Part shown: positions 38,940 to 52,700 of the stretch, piece after piece | How the letters are laid out: every line of letters starts with the position of its first letter | Position numbering within the stretch: the stretch's first letter is position 1 | Assembly: GCF_028554725.1 (NCBI RefSeq) | Contig: NC_071668.1 | Location: forward strand, 12,773,501 to 12,837,500 | Direction: 5' to 3' | Length of the DNA stretch: 64,000 nt | Origin: Zeugodacus cucurbitae | Lineage: Eukaryota; Arthropoda; Insecta; Diptera; Tephritidae | Translations under genes and position numbers: made by a program | The notes under the pieces: model-generated | What the model saw: only the letters and a program-made list of their open reading frames with translations | What the model was told of the DNA's origin: nothing | Database searches by the model: none

Positions 38940-41014
38940 GATCCTACGATAATAACTTAACTATTTAATAAGTATTTAAATTATATGGATTAAAGAAAAT
39001 AAAATTAATGAAATATTTTAGTTTTTTATGAAAATAAAAATTGCGAAAAAAATATGTGTTTAAGCAGCTTTTTCTAACGAATTGAATTTACCTATTAGTG
39101 GCCTAGGCTATAAAACATTTACTAGGAATAAAATTTACCAAAAATCTATTTAAAAACAATTCTCAAAACTTGTATATCCACCGTTACCTTACAACCAACC
39201 GAATCAATTCAACGAAAAACCCAAAAACACAGACACGAAAGATAGGCGCGCACTCATATTACAATTATTCTATATTTGTGCATTTTTTCCAATTAATTTC
39301 AACAACGCATATATCCACTAAATATTAATCAATGCCACGAACGGTGGCAAACGGTTGACACTACCAACAGTTGGTGTTGGCAACAACAATAGCAAACAAC
39401 AGCAACTTCATCTTCATTAACGAACGAACGAACGAATTTGTGAAGTCAAGGCGAGCAACTAAAAACGCCAAAGGCAACAAATTTAGATTGGAGCAACGTT
39501 TCCAGCACCCCTTACGACAAAACTCACAAGCGACCGACGGACGCGACGTGTTGCACACAAGGGACGCGCGGCGAGGTAACGACGCAGCGGCGACTTCTAT
39601 TTCAAAGAGGGGGAGTGGTTTATATTTAGAATTTCATCCGTAAATAATTCACTTTCCTGTTTATGACGAGAACAACAACAACAACAACAAGCGCATTGTC
39701 CCCAAAGCTGTTTGTTGTTGGTGCTGTTGTTGCTGTTGTTGGTATTGTGAATATTGCTCTTGTTGACTGCCGCGAAGGCAGTATTTAGCCGCCAGCTGTC
39801 GCTTGCCATTGCCGTTTGATGCTGAGCTGTGCGTTGCAAATGGGCAAAAGGTGCATGCATACGTTGATTCTGCCTATATACATATCTTTATATACATCTA
39901 TATATTATACATATGAACACTCACGGTCTCGTTTGTGCAACAGACAAGTCGTTGTTGTTGTTGCAATTGCAATTGCCGACGCTGTGCTCTGCACAACAAA
40001 TTATGTTTTGATTGCTCCCTTTTCGTATATGCGGCATGCTACATGTTGCAAGTTGGATGTTGCAGATTTTTGCTGAATTCGAAATGGGTGCAGACAAGCC
40101 AAAGAAAGGGTGTAGGGCGACGATGAATGCTTCAAAATTGTTATAATTTTTTGTTGTTGTATTGTTATTGCTTGCATTGCACTGCCGCCGCTGCTGATGT
40201 GGCTGCTTTATTTTAGTTCATTTTCACTTATAAATGATTTGCGTGCATGTATTCGCACTTGCATATTTTTTAGCGCACAAATGAACTTATGTATGCTTCC
40301 ATATACATATATATAATCACACATACATACATACGTAGCAGCACACGCTTGCCCCAAGTGTCTGCAATGCGTGCTCCCTAGTCGCGTCTGAAGTTGTTAA
40401 CTTCTGCCGCTGCAGTTTCTGCGGTTGTTATTACTATTGTTGTTGTTGTTTCTGCTGCAGCAATTGCAGACTTGCATAGGTCGTTTCCCACTTTTGTTTG
40501 TGTTGTTTTTGTTTTATTTTTTCTTTTTTTTTTTTTTTTCAACCGCCACCATATGCTCGTATGCTGCCATTTGACGGTCGCCTGTTAGGTCTTTGCCCTT
40601 TGTGGCATATGACTTTTCAAGTCAAGTTGCATTTTGTGATGTGAAAGTTATTCGAAAATACCGAAAGCTGTCAGCCGCGCAAAATATGCGACGCAATCTA
40701 TGTGGTTTATCTTTAGTTTCACCCACATTTTATTGGCGGTGATTTGGTGTCATTGCTGACTTTTCACACTTTGGGCTGTCTAAAAATGCGCGGGCGGTTG
40801 AATGAGTTTAGTGTGAGATTGTTCCTGACCTCCAAAATAGCTAGAGCTATTGGTTCCTGGTGATAGTATCTTTGTTGACAGTCGAAAATCGAATTTGTCG
40901 TAAATTCTTCATCTATTCTGGAACCAGTATTTACAACCGATAACAAGGAAAACCGAGGAATCCAATGTGGGAACACAGCTGTCAATAATTTAAGACGATG
41001 TCGGTAGGAACCGC

Positions 41015-41725
41015 TTACGCGATTATAGCCGAATCCACCAGAGCGCACCAATTGTAAATTCCAAGTGCGCCCAGGTTACTTTCCACTTGGTCTTTCCACC
41101 GGAGTGGAGGTCGTCCTCTTCCGCGACTTCCAACAGCGGGTACTGCAGCGAACACTTTCAAAGTTGGAGTGTTTTCGTCCATTCGAACAACATGACTTAG
41201 CCACCGTAGCCGCTGTCTTTTTATTCGTAGAACTATGTCGTTCCATCGTCTGCGGTATTCGCCGTTGCCAATATTCAGAGGACCATTAACCTTGCACAAA
41301 ACCTTTCTCTTGAAAACACCAAGAGTCGTCTTATCAGATGTTGTCATCGTTCACGCTTCTGCGCCAGACATCAAGACGGGAATAACGAGCGACTTGTAGA
41401 GTTTGATTTTTGTTCGTCGAGAGAGGATATTACTTTTCAATTGCCTACTTAGACCAAAGTAGCACCTGTTGGGAATCGTAATTCTGCGTTGGATTTCGAG
41501 GCGGACATTGTTGGTGTTATTAATTCTGGTTGCCAAGTAGACGAAATTATTTACGACTTCAAAGTTATGACTGTCAACAGTGACGTGGGAGCCAAGACGC
41601 GAGTTCGCTGGCTGTTTGTTTGATGGCAGGAGATATTTCGTCTTTTCCGCATTCACCACCAGACGCATACGCTTCGCTTCCTTATCTAGGCGGGAAAAAG
41701 CAGAACTAACGGTTTCAAAATTTGA
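41015..41725 (-). pseudogene. 5'-truncated non-LTR retrotransposon reverse transcriptase remnant
   Basis: On the minus strand this is the C-terminal part of a LINE-type reverse transcriptase: AEKTKYLL, then NNFVYLATRIN, then LYKSLVIPVLMSGAEA, then LRWLSHVVRM and GRGRPPLRWKDQV, all in the usual order. One reading frame covers it, broken by a TGA at 41353-41351 where the family normally has Trp (the Glu-Ala-Trp motif). After GALGIYNW the usual Arg/Trp-rich end seems shortened by a small deletion. The endonuclease and the N-terminal RT core are absent, as in a 5'-truncated insertion. It is dead and is not a host gene. Confidence 0.75.
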
Positions 41726-43550
41726 TGACTAAATATTCCGCTATGAATAATATCGATCTGATCACAAAATATTTACTCCATTATTGAAACCGTATCTGCT
41801 AATGGTATCAATAGAGAAGGAAAGATTAATCGGTGTGAAACATCCGTTGAAGTATCGTACAAATGTCGTTGACTGTATTGCCAATTTTTTCAGTCGAGCG
41901 ACTAATTAATTTGTAACCAAGTTTTGTATATCACAAATCTGTAATTAAAGTAGTAAATCTAAGAAAATTTGGCAGTGACTACTGTGAAACATTCAAATTA
42001 CCAATAATTTCTGTATAGCGTCATAAACTGAACTACAATTTTACTTATATTGTCTCCGTACGACAATTTTTTTATTGTTGCTGCTGCCAGTAGAAATCAA
42101 AAAACTTTCCTCCATTTGACATATGATCGTTTTGACATAAACATGATGCCTCAGTTAACTGCAACATAAACGATTTCTAATATTCAAAAGTACACCGAAA
42201 TTAAAACGATTTTCATGTTTCAAATGCAATAAAAGATGAACACACCGACACACGATCAGTTGATTTCCGAAAATGTGAGCCACGATCGTGAGGGATTTTT
42301 ATTGCCGATAACATATGCAACATTTAGACAGTTATGTGTATGTACATATGTATAAGTGACCACAAAGTGACAGTTTTTTTCTTATCTCTTTGTGTGTTGC
42401 TGTTGTTGTTGCAGAACATGTGCTGCTTAATATTTATTTTCTTAAAAGGCGCCCAACATGAAACGGTGCATCTGCTGCGCCGGCAGTTGGTTGCTGCACG
42501 AATTCGTTGAAGTTTGACGTTTTATGGCTGCACTTTATGCGTTTGCGACAATTGTTGCTTTTAACATGCTGAAAGTGGATTTTTAATGAGAACAAAGAGG
42601 GATATATTGTTTGTTTTTGTTGTGTCCTAGAAATAAAAAATATGACATGATTGAAATTAGTAAAGAGTCGTGATTTGTATGCAGAGATATTTATATGTGT
42701 AGGAAAGAATATGAGTTCAGAGATGGAAGTGATTTTTTGTTAGAAAAATTTAGTGAATATTTTAATTTATAATTGATTTTTGCCCTTTAAAATTTAACGA
42801 AATTTCATTCATTTTTTGAAGGTAAACTATTTATGAATAAAAACCCAAAAAACTCATGAATTATGACTTCGAAAGCAAATGTTGCATAAACAAACTGTAA
42901 AGAAGACGGAAACTCGAGTGCCGTTTGTATACGCCAAATGTCAGCGGTAGTGAGTGAAATTTAAGAAAAACGCAATTTTAAAAAGAATTTGATTTATGCC
43001 AAAATATATACAAATGAAAGCAAACACGAGTGTAACTCATGTAAAGACATAAAAAGTAGCTGCCAAAAATGACTTTTCTCCATTGAGTGCGCGAACGATT
43101 GGACATAAATATGCATTTTCATGTCTATACAAGCTATATACTTTAACTATATACTTTAACAAATACATGTATGTATAAGTGTATATGATACGACCAACAA
43201 CAAAGTACGCAACAGTAATAACGTTTGCCGGCGGAGAGTCCACGGACGCACATGTCGAATGCCGTCTGACATGCAACAGATGTGTGCCATCAACGTCAGT
43301 CGCAGCGAGAATTCAATCGTTTACAGCAACAACAATCAATTTTGAACAATTCAACGACAAATACGCGTGAGCCACAGGCAAAAGGCATTGCACAAACAAT
43401 TAAAGGCAAGCAATGACTCCAGCGGTATTATCGCGATCATCACCCACACCCCGAAAATTCAGAAATTGAAAAACCAACAACAAAAAGAACAAATTGAAAA
43501 TTAAAATACCAAACTGCGAAAGAGTAGCAACGGCAATAAGTGTAGTGATA

Positions 43551-43628
43551 ATGAATACTCGCCTCCCCACTCTTCCTATCTTGGTGTACGCAGTGGTTCT
43601 CTGGGTTCTGAGCAGTGAAATAATCTAA
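43551..43628 (+). other. Upstream ORF in the probable kon leader (25 aa)
   Basis: ATG at 43551 opens 25 codons ending at TAA (43626-43628), 167 bases before the kon start and in another frame. The peptide is hydrophobic (LPILVYAVVLWVL). If the kon transcript begins upstream, for example at the initiator-like GTCAGTC near 43298, this uORF would lie in the leader and could lower translation of the main frame. Whether it is transcribed is unknown. Confidence 0.35.
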
Positions 43629-43795
43629 ATTTCGTTGCGGCAGGACAAATTGTTCATATACAAAAATAAATACAAACGATTTTTTTCTGAATTACAAAAT
43701 TTTCGAAAAACCCGAAACACACGTGCTCCTTAACACAGCACTCTCAACACTTAACTCAACTCCAGCTGTGTGCGTGTGTGTAATTTTGGGGAAAA

Positions 43796-46700
43796 ATGTC
43801 GCAGCTGCGTTGGAGTATCCTGTGTTGCATGTTCGTTGTGACACAACTGCTTTGCCACAGCGTTGGTGCTATGAGAGGTGGGTACAAACGTCAAATACTT
43901 TTATATTTACTTTGGATTATCTTTATTATCTAACAGTTGTATTTTATTTATAGTCTTCGTAACCCTAAATAATTTCGTTCTAATGGGTAAAATCATTAAA
44001 TTGAAATTGTGAATGCTTTGTCTTACATGATTTTGTTTTATAAATGGCGGAAGCGCGTGTTTTTAAGGTAGATGATTTCGGTGATGATGATTGCTTTTAA
44101 TAGCTGGAAGAGGAAATTAGTGAATGGAAATTGATTACAGTAATTGCTATTAATTTTTTATGGAAGATATGAATTGAACATTAAAAATCTATATTTTATA
44201 GTTTGAGGTTATGAGCCACAAGATCGACTGTTTTCTAAGAAGTCGCGGCAGGATATGAACTCATCTCAACAGTTTTATATCTTATTTATATGTTCTACAT
44301 ATCCCTCAAGATATATTCCAGTTCAAAAGACCATCCAGATTAGCGAATCTGAAGCTCAAAATATCAAGTTCTCTCACTTATAATTGCATAAAAATATCAC
44401 AAAGAGCCGAAACAACGTCGTTGTACTACGAAAAGTGTATCAGCAGTGCAATATCGTGACTTGTTATTGTTCGTTGTTTCTGTTTCCATGTTAACATCTC
44501 TCTGAGCATTTCTTTGTGTACTTCGGTATAATGCGAATAAATAAATTAAACCGCATCCAAGCAATTGTTTGTTGCTGAGTGGAAATTGAATGCTTATACC
44601 AATTATAAGTAGGTACTTCAAAGAGCTGAAAGGGAAATTGAATATATACATATATATTTTTTAATTAGAGTTACTATGGTGTGTATCAAATAGTCTATTA
44701 AATTAACTGAGATATTTGCGCACATTTAAAGGAAGATTTTTAAATTGATGTGGGATTTCATACAACCCCAAAAGTGAGTTTGATAATTTATAAAAATCAA
44801 ACAAAGTCAGTTAGTTCACTTATAACCCAAGCTTAAGTATAGAGCTGATCCTCGCAATAATTGTCATGAAGGATTTCATTTGGATAGTTAAAAATGTCGC
44901 TCAATAGCGTTGTCAAAATGTCAAAAGACTCTCACGAATATATCTAAAACGACCCTTATTTATAACCGTAGCGACTTAAGCCTATCACAAATTGTCTGAG
45001 ACGCCAACTTCCAGCCAGTTCGCTTGGAACACCAGAGGTATGACAACCGAGATGTTTCAACGCCTGTCCGAACTCCGAACTCTGAACAGTGAAAGATGTT
45101 TCCATGTCGTCTCCACTTTTCTTAAAGCCTACTCTACTGGATCGATTTTTATAAATTGAAAAGATCCTCGAGTTCTTTCCTTGTTTCCGAAAATCAACTA
45201 TCTGCTTCGAGAAATAAGTGATGAGTTTATTTAGGAAATACACTGAAGAAACATACAGACCATATCGACCGAGACCGTTCTTATATAAAATTCGTCAGTA
45301 ACTGCTATTATTGATACTCTTGTCGATTTGTCTAAGGAGTTATCTTGAGGGAACTCGCATTTTATGCTATAATTGCAATAATTGCTATAATTTTTAACAG
45401 CTTTCACGTATTTTTTTAGATTTAAATATAAATTGTAAAAAAATACACCACTGAAGTAAAAATAACCAGATATACTTGAGCACATACCTGTATGTATATA
45501 TATATATGTTAGTCCACGGAGTAAATAAAATCAGACTGCGCCACTGATTGCCAACATCAAGATTAGCCACGCCAATAACGAGTCTTGTTGCGATGAAAGA
45601 AAATCAGCAACAGACATACAACAAGCGCTGCCGAGCAACAGTTAGACAGTCGTAGCAACAGATTAACATACTATCCACATACAAACTATACTAAGTGATA
45701 GACGAGAGGCAAGCAGACAACCAATGCGCTAGCGACTTAAGTGCTGTGACAACGCGTCGTGCGCTCGCGCATTTTTCACGCCTGCCATTTGACTTGGGGT
45801 GCACGCCACTTTCCACAGCTGCAACAAAGCAATGCAGACGGCAATAAAAAAAATAAAGCCACCACAACAACAACAAACAAGCAACTGGCAGGATGCAGCA
45901 ACTATAAGCGCACATTTGCATGCGAAATTTTCTTTAAATAAAACGGCGAACGAGCGACTTTTTATTGCCCTTTGGTGTGTTATTGTACTTTGGTGTGTTG
46001 TTGTTGTTGTTTTTTTTTATGGCACGATCCTCCTTTCTTGTGAATTTCATGTATTTTTATTTTTCTTTTTCTTTTATAAAAAAAACTAGCTGTGCTGTTG
46101 TTGCTTGTCGTGACGTCACTGCGCTCAAAGCAGTGCGATGAATCATCGGTGTTGCCCGTAAAAAAAAATCAAAAAAGAAAAACACAACAACACAAACAAC
46201 TGAAATTTGGCCGACAACAACTTGGTCATTTGGCGCGTTTCGGCCATCTTTCGCTCGTCCGCCGTTCCGGCCGGCTGTGCGAATTTGCACGTTTCGCGCG
46301 ATTTCCTTTTAACGGCCGCTGCGGCGTTCTATTCTTGTAATATTTTTAATTTTTTGGCAGCAGCCTTGTTGTCGTGTGTCTTCGTTTGTTGTTGCGCTGT
46401 CAATGTGCTTATATTTTTTTTTTTTTTGTGTGGCATGAGTATCTTTATGGATGTGTGTTTATGTATTTTCCGTGCAGCTCGGCGTGCCAATTTCATGCTG
46501 ATGACCAAGCGGCCGAGGAAATTCGACGCGTTGCTGTTTATTGTGCTCTAATTTATTTATTTGTTAATATGAAGTTAAGCGTTAATAAATATTGCTTAAT
46601 GAATATTTTGCTTTTAAGTTGAACAGATTTTGTTTTTTTTTTTTTTCATTTTTAAAAAGTTTTTTTTTCTAAAAATTATTTGCGCTAGAACTGTATTAAT

Positions 46701-49700
46701 TAGCAGCTTTCAGTAGGCCTACAGAATAAAATTTGGATTATTTATTGGGCGCATAAATAATTTTATTTCGCCATTATCACAGGGTATAGTGCTCTCAAGG
46801 TGCTCTTCGTCGCTCTGCTCTATTGGAACTCTGCTCGATGAGCTTTATTTTATACAAAACAAGTTTTAAGTAACATCCTTATGGGATTTTCTTAAGTTAG
46901 AACAATTTTTGTTCGAGGAATCCTTTGGTAAGTCGGTCGAAAGCACTTTTTTCGCCATCAGTCACCAGCTTCTGGAAGAAAATCGTTAAATTATATGTAG
47001 CTCGCTATAGATGCCGTAAAGAGCATTAATCAGAATCGAATCAGAACAGAAATCTGTTGCAATCAACTTCAAAACATTTTGTGAAAAAGTCCATAAATGG
47101 GTTCCAATTGTTCCAGGCATTGTTCTGGTGTTCTTATGGTTATAACCAGAAATTATACGCCAAATAATTATCACGAATGCTGACGAGGTGACAGTCGTTG
47201 GCCGGATAAAACCCCTTTTATTGTGACTAAGTCTTGACTTCCACGGAAAAGGGTAGTTGACTCTGCTTAGTGATGTTAGGCACCAACAAAGAAATTCAAT
47301 ATTCAAACCATACAGAATCCCTACTACTGATCGCACAATGAGTTCGATCACAACTTGATACTACAAGTTAGATTTAATCAAAATTTACATATATTAGCTT
47401 TAAGGCAGTAGTCTGCTTTTAGAAAAAAGCGTTTTTTAGCAATTTTTTTTTTGAAAGGGAAGGAAATGATTGCGCTAAACGGAATTTTAAGACAATAGTG
47501 TACTATATTTAAGGCTTAAAAAATAATATTTATTATTAAAAAATATTGAAATTTTTTCAAAGTTGTAAGTATTTTTCTGGAGCGCCTGGAGTCTGCACTT
47601 GTAAATCGGTGGCGGTGATGGAGGTCGTGCGATGTACTGAAACAGTCGAACCAATTCTTTTTTTTTAATTTTTATAAGTTTCTTTTCTTTATGAACTAAA
47701 AAAATACCGAAGAATTTATAAAATTCTAACTTTTTTCGAAGTTTGAAAAAAAAAATCACTTTTATAAGAAACAAAATTGACTTTAAGTTGCAAAACAAGT
47801 AGTTTAAATAATACTTTTGTCAAACTTTTCTAGTTCAAATAGAAGATAATTTAATACTGAAGCTAGATCACCTTGGTTTTTTTCGATCGGACATATATTC
47901 TTTTTGCTATCGCCGGCACCGTTTTCTAACACTTGTGAAAATGAAAACTCGAGAAAACGCGCTTTAAGGTCTGCCGAGCACCTGCTCGACGCTCGGCCAC
48001 TAAAACTGCTCTAGCTTCGAAAATATGTCGAATTGGCCTCTGGAATTTTAAAGATATATTATTGGATAGTTTTGGAAGAGATTTGAAACAAAACAAAAAA
48101 ATCGAAGAAATAAAGCAGACAATTGCCTTAAACTGTAGACTCCTCATGGACTCAGTGATTTGTTAAATTATGCATTTAGTGTGGAAAAAATATTTTGTTA
48201 AACGATCTTTATCTTTACAAATTAACTACTTACAAATCTACTCTGTGATATGTGATAATTTTAGAAAGTTAAACATTTATTGTCTATAAAAATTAACGAG
48301 CAGAGTTTTCACTTTTTAATATTAAAGAAATATACAAACATAAATACCTGGTAGATAAATAGAGATTCCCACAGTTGTCACCGTTAAGCGTGCTAAGCGC
48401 GGCTTGCTGAAAACTTTTGTTAACCATAATTGAGAAGCTTGATTTTGGTGTGGTGTCAATGGCGTGACTGCCTCATTAAATTTTATGTGTAGATCATTAA
48501 AGTTGCACCATGTAAATGCAGGCAGGTATCTAAATAGATAAATTTGAATAAACAAATGTTGTTACAAACAAATATTTATAGTTGCAACTGATTGTGTGCC
48601 AGCATTAGTACGCTATCTTCGTGCCTATATTTCTTCCATTCCTATAATGCACACAGTTTTTCCAATAAAATCTATTTTTACTATGCTCTCGCTATATTTA
48701 GCTAGCAAGAAAACGTGCTGCTCTTTCACGCCAAAGCCCAAAAGAATCGTCACAGCCGCTCCAATTTATTAGCCATGACTCACTGCATTTAGCTGTTACA
48801 ATAAATAAACAACTTTATAGAAAAGCAACATATTTACCATTTTTGGTGCTTAATTAGCGGCAAAACATTGCATGAACTTTGGCGGCTTATTGACAATAAA
48901 GCTGACAAAGCCAACACGACGTGTGGCGCGTGAAAGACAAAGCTTTGATGGTGCAACAATAATGGATGACTGGCTAGAGTGGAGAGAAAAAAAATGAAAA
49001 AATAATATCATAATTCACAGCGAAGAACATTAATTAGTGGCCGTGAGCAGGTACTTACACGCCACTGCTTTGTTGTTGCCTTTGTAATGCACGTTGCACG
49101 AACGCCAAAAAATATTCTCAGAACTCAACAGAGAGACAGACAGTAAGTGCAGCACTCATAAATATATTTTTAATGGTTTGCAGATCGGCATGAATTTATA
49201 CTCCTCCATATACATATTTATATAAACATGTGTGGATCCACCAGAGTGCTAGAGAGACAAGTTCACAAAGGTAAATTCGTTGCGCGATGAGTGAATGTGG
49301 AAAGCGTCTTCTCGGCGTAGCTTTAACTTGTCATTTACTATGAAATTGAACACATATACATGTATATCTAGATGTAAGGTGCCTAAAAATAGAACAGCGG
49401 CGTTATAGTGACATAGAACATTTTCTTGAAATTATTTTTAATTGCTGTTCACCTGAATCATTTCACTCAGCTGCTGCCTAGGATTACTTGTGGGTGTCTG
49501 CGATGACTTGTACTATTTAATATATGCATATGTATATTTCTTTCATGTAAATCGAGAATAATGTTCTCTTTATCAATACTATATGTAAACCAGAATATTC
49601 TTCCGAGATCTGTAATTTCGTATTTAGGATTAGAAAATAAAGTTCAAAAATAAATACATACATACTCTATAATCACTTCTTTCATTGTGCAGCGTACACT

Positions 49701-52700
49701 TTTTTAACTCACTACGCCAGTTTGTTTTTTCGAAACAAACAACATTAAATCACACTTAATCCACGGTTTCTTGTAACACGCCGAAATTTCGCAACTTCTC
49801 ACCATTGCGTGCTACTTTACATACAAACACCGTTGTCTACAGCGCCATTAGCTGGCATAAAACCACACACAACATTTGCTCTGAAATGACTGCATCAACA
49901 TAAGTGGCATAAGGCAGCTGCATGCAACACTTTAAAATGCCACATGTAAGCGAAAATAAATAAACAAATCAACTTTGAGAGCGTAGCTTGTTAAGCGTAC
50001 AACAATAACAACTTCAGTGAATTAAGTACACGCATTTGTTTATACCGTTAATGAGAGCAATAAGAGGCACTCGATTGAGGGAAATGATGCCTTGCTACTT
50101 GAAAGTGAATTTTATGGGTGAAAGATAACCTAACTTAACAAATAACAAGAATGTATAACAAGAAAGGGTATTCAAGGGTCTAAGGTGGCTGATTATTGGA
50201 GATAATGGACCTCGTTACACTGGTTTCATATTTGGTTGAGTTAAAAATACTAATATTAGCCTTAGAGAGTAGCGAATCGAACAAACTATACCAGCTAGTC
50301 AAACAGATAGTCCGCATTTACGGTGCAGTCTTTGGCTAGCAGGTCTTCAGTTGTCAACCTTCAGATTTTAGTCCGAAATATAGCAGTTTCGTACTAGTGC
50401 AAAACAGATCCACAACAGTCTAGTTGCTAATCTGAAGCATGCAACGCCCTCATTCACACACAAATATAAAAAATTGCTTGCATATGAAGAAATAGCGAGA
50501 CTATGCTTATCTAAAATATGTGCGCACTTATTTATTTGTTTACATTCCGAATCTCCAACGCCACAAACTATGCCTCGCGACCATATGCAGGACACATGTC
50601 TGGTGAGAAATGATTGCTTAAGCCACTGCCACAAACAAATGTGCATGTTTCTTCACAAACACACACAGATACACCTACTGACATGCCGACATGCATTCGT
50701 GTCTCGTATGGCACACGAAGTGACGATAAGAAGTGACAATTGCAACATTGTGCACTTCAAACGGCGTCTTTGGCGTGTTGGCGTTCGCATTATGGGTGAC
50801 AAAAGTGCCCAGCCCCGCGCACCGCAACGGAATGTCGGTCTCTGTGAACGGCGACACTAACAAATGAAGTACTGGACGCGCCGCAATTGATAAAGTGGAG
50901 AAAAATATTTTTCGTGAAATGCGTGCGCCACACTCGTTGTTGAAGTGGCAAAATAATAAATTCAATTTGCATAAGTGGCTTGTGGCAGACAACTCTAGTG
51001 GCAAGTAATAAAACAGCTAGAAAGCCGCGCTTCGTAATACTTTGGACTGTATTTATTTGTAGGCAATTGTCATTGTCTGTTTGAGTGGCTCCCAGCCCTC
51101 CTGCTGCCCAACTCACACGCCTAGTATCAAGTGTTAAGTCCACAAAGTAAAAACTCAACAAGGCTTAGCATTCACTGTGCCACATGCTAGTTTGCGGTCT
51201 CAACAAAATCGTTGTTTTTGCACTAGACGTTGACTGCTGCCGTTTGCGTGCCATTTCTGCACAGTTGATGGATGTTGTGGGTGTAGTGAACCAACAGATA
51301 CTGACAGATGCAACAATTGCAGATATTTTGAAATAAAAAATTAGAGCTTGTTTATATTTGCTTCAAAGTGTTGGTCATATTTGTTGTGAATAGCCTACTT
51401 AAGCTTGAAGTGTACGGAAAGGCGCCTAACTGAAGGCTTAACAAATTCACAGTTAGCGCCGCATTCAGCTTGAATGTTATGCGATGCGAATTAGTAAATT
51501 TTCGTTCAAGTTCTCATAATTCCCAAAGCCTTATTAATATTCGTATTTAGTTTGTTAAGATCGATCGCTTTTTATTCTCGAACAAAATAAAACAAGGCGG
51601 GTTAGTAGCTCCAGTTTTAACTCAAGAATAACTGAACCGATTTTGTTGATTTTTGATTGGTTGAATTTATGTTGAATCCCTTGAAAAATAGCACCAAACT
51701 ATGCTGTAGAACTGATATATCCATACACTGGTTTGTTTCACTGAACTCTGTTGTCATGTTTCTAAGCTTAACTGAACTTCTTGTTAACTTCTGTCAAGAT
51801 TTTACAAATAATACGACTTTTATCTAAAAGTTCTCAAAAACTATCAAATTTATTTTGCTCTCTAATACATGCCAGTTCCATCGCGCCAACTCACTAATGA
51901 CTACTTTATCATTACAGTTTCGCTCTTCGGCGATGGCTACATAACGATGCCGCTACAGGAGGCCAAAATGTCCACAAATATACGCGTGAAATTTCGTACA
52001 CAACAAGAGAATGCTTTCCTCTTTTTGGCGGCGGGTCGTACGGATTACTGCCTCATGCGACTGGAGGGCGCCGCAATTACCTTTATCTACAAAATTGATC
52101 GCGAAGTCATACAGGTAACACGAGATCTCTTCAATATATCACATTTTCACTAACATACGACCGTCTCCACTACAGCTACGCTCGCCCAAAAAGCAGCGTT
52201 TAAATGACTTGGAGTGGCATGATGTGGCGGTGCAACGCTATGAGAATAACATAACGCTGCAGGTGGATGGCAATATAATGCGCAAAACGCTGCCCGCCGA
52301 GATGTCCGCATTGAATGTGCACTTTGGCACATTCCTCGGCGGGGTGGGCGATTTTCCCGCTGAGTATTTGACTGATGTGGTTGGATTTCGTGGCTGTATA
52401 TCGGATGTAAGCGCAAACTAACTGTTGGCATCGGGTATCTTCTACATATGCTTGTTGTTTATTGCAGGTATTTTACAACAACATCAATATCATTAAACGC
52501 GCCAAAGAGCGTACGGGCCACACGACTAGCATCGGCGTGACCTGGTCGTGCAGCAACGAATTTGATGGCACCATAAAGGATGGTATTAGTTTTCTCAATG
52601 AAGACTCGTTTGCTTTGATGACGAAAGAGTCCAACGCTGCCGGCGAGTCGTAAGTGCAACCGACGAAATTTATTTTTATACATACCTCTATATATAACCA

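Larger units (their letters stand above)
21196..43795. other. 22.6-kb gene desert between the UGT cluster and kon
   Basis: I find no protein gene I can support in this stretch. Open frames are short and are not conserved-looking, or they fall inside repeats. Besides the repeats listed separately, there are two GC-richer patches with promoter-like character (about 27080-27150 with a GTAAGTAT donor at 27148, and 35480-35720), and a third at 39480-39600. Any of these could be untranslated 5' exons of kon or of the UGT genes. Bases 24077-26176, 27151-29080, 32606-35400 and 41726-43290 show nothing recognisable beyond CA/GT and TTG runs. Confidence 0.5.

Noticed and set aside
46986..47351. 121-aa minus-strand frame in kon intron 1
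   Set aside because: No recognisable motif or splice context; composition looks like chance reading of intron sequence.
50368..51161. Overlapping frames of 92-128 aa on both strands before kon exon 2
   Set aside because: Several strands and frames are open at once in slightly GC-richer intron sequence; none has a domain or fits the kon splice phases.
51600..51700. Resemblance to the repeat family at 29.7 and 30.4 kb (ACTGAACCGATTTTGTTGAT)
   Set aside because: Only about 40 bases match loosely; too short to call a copy.
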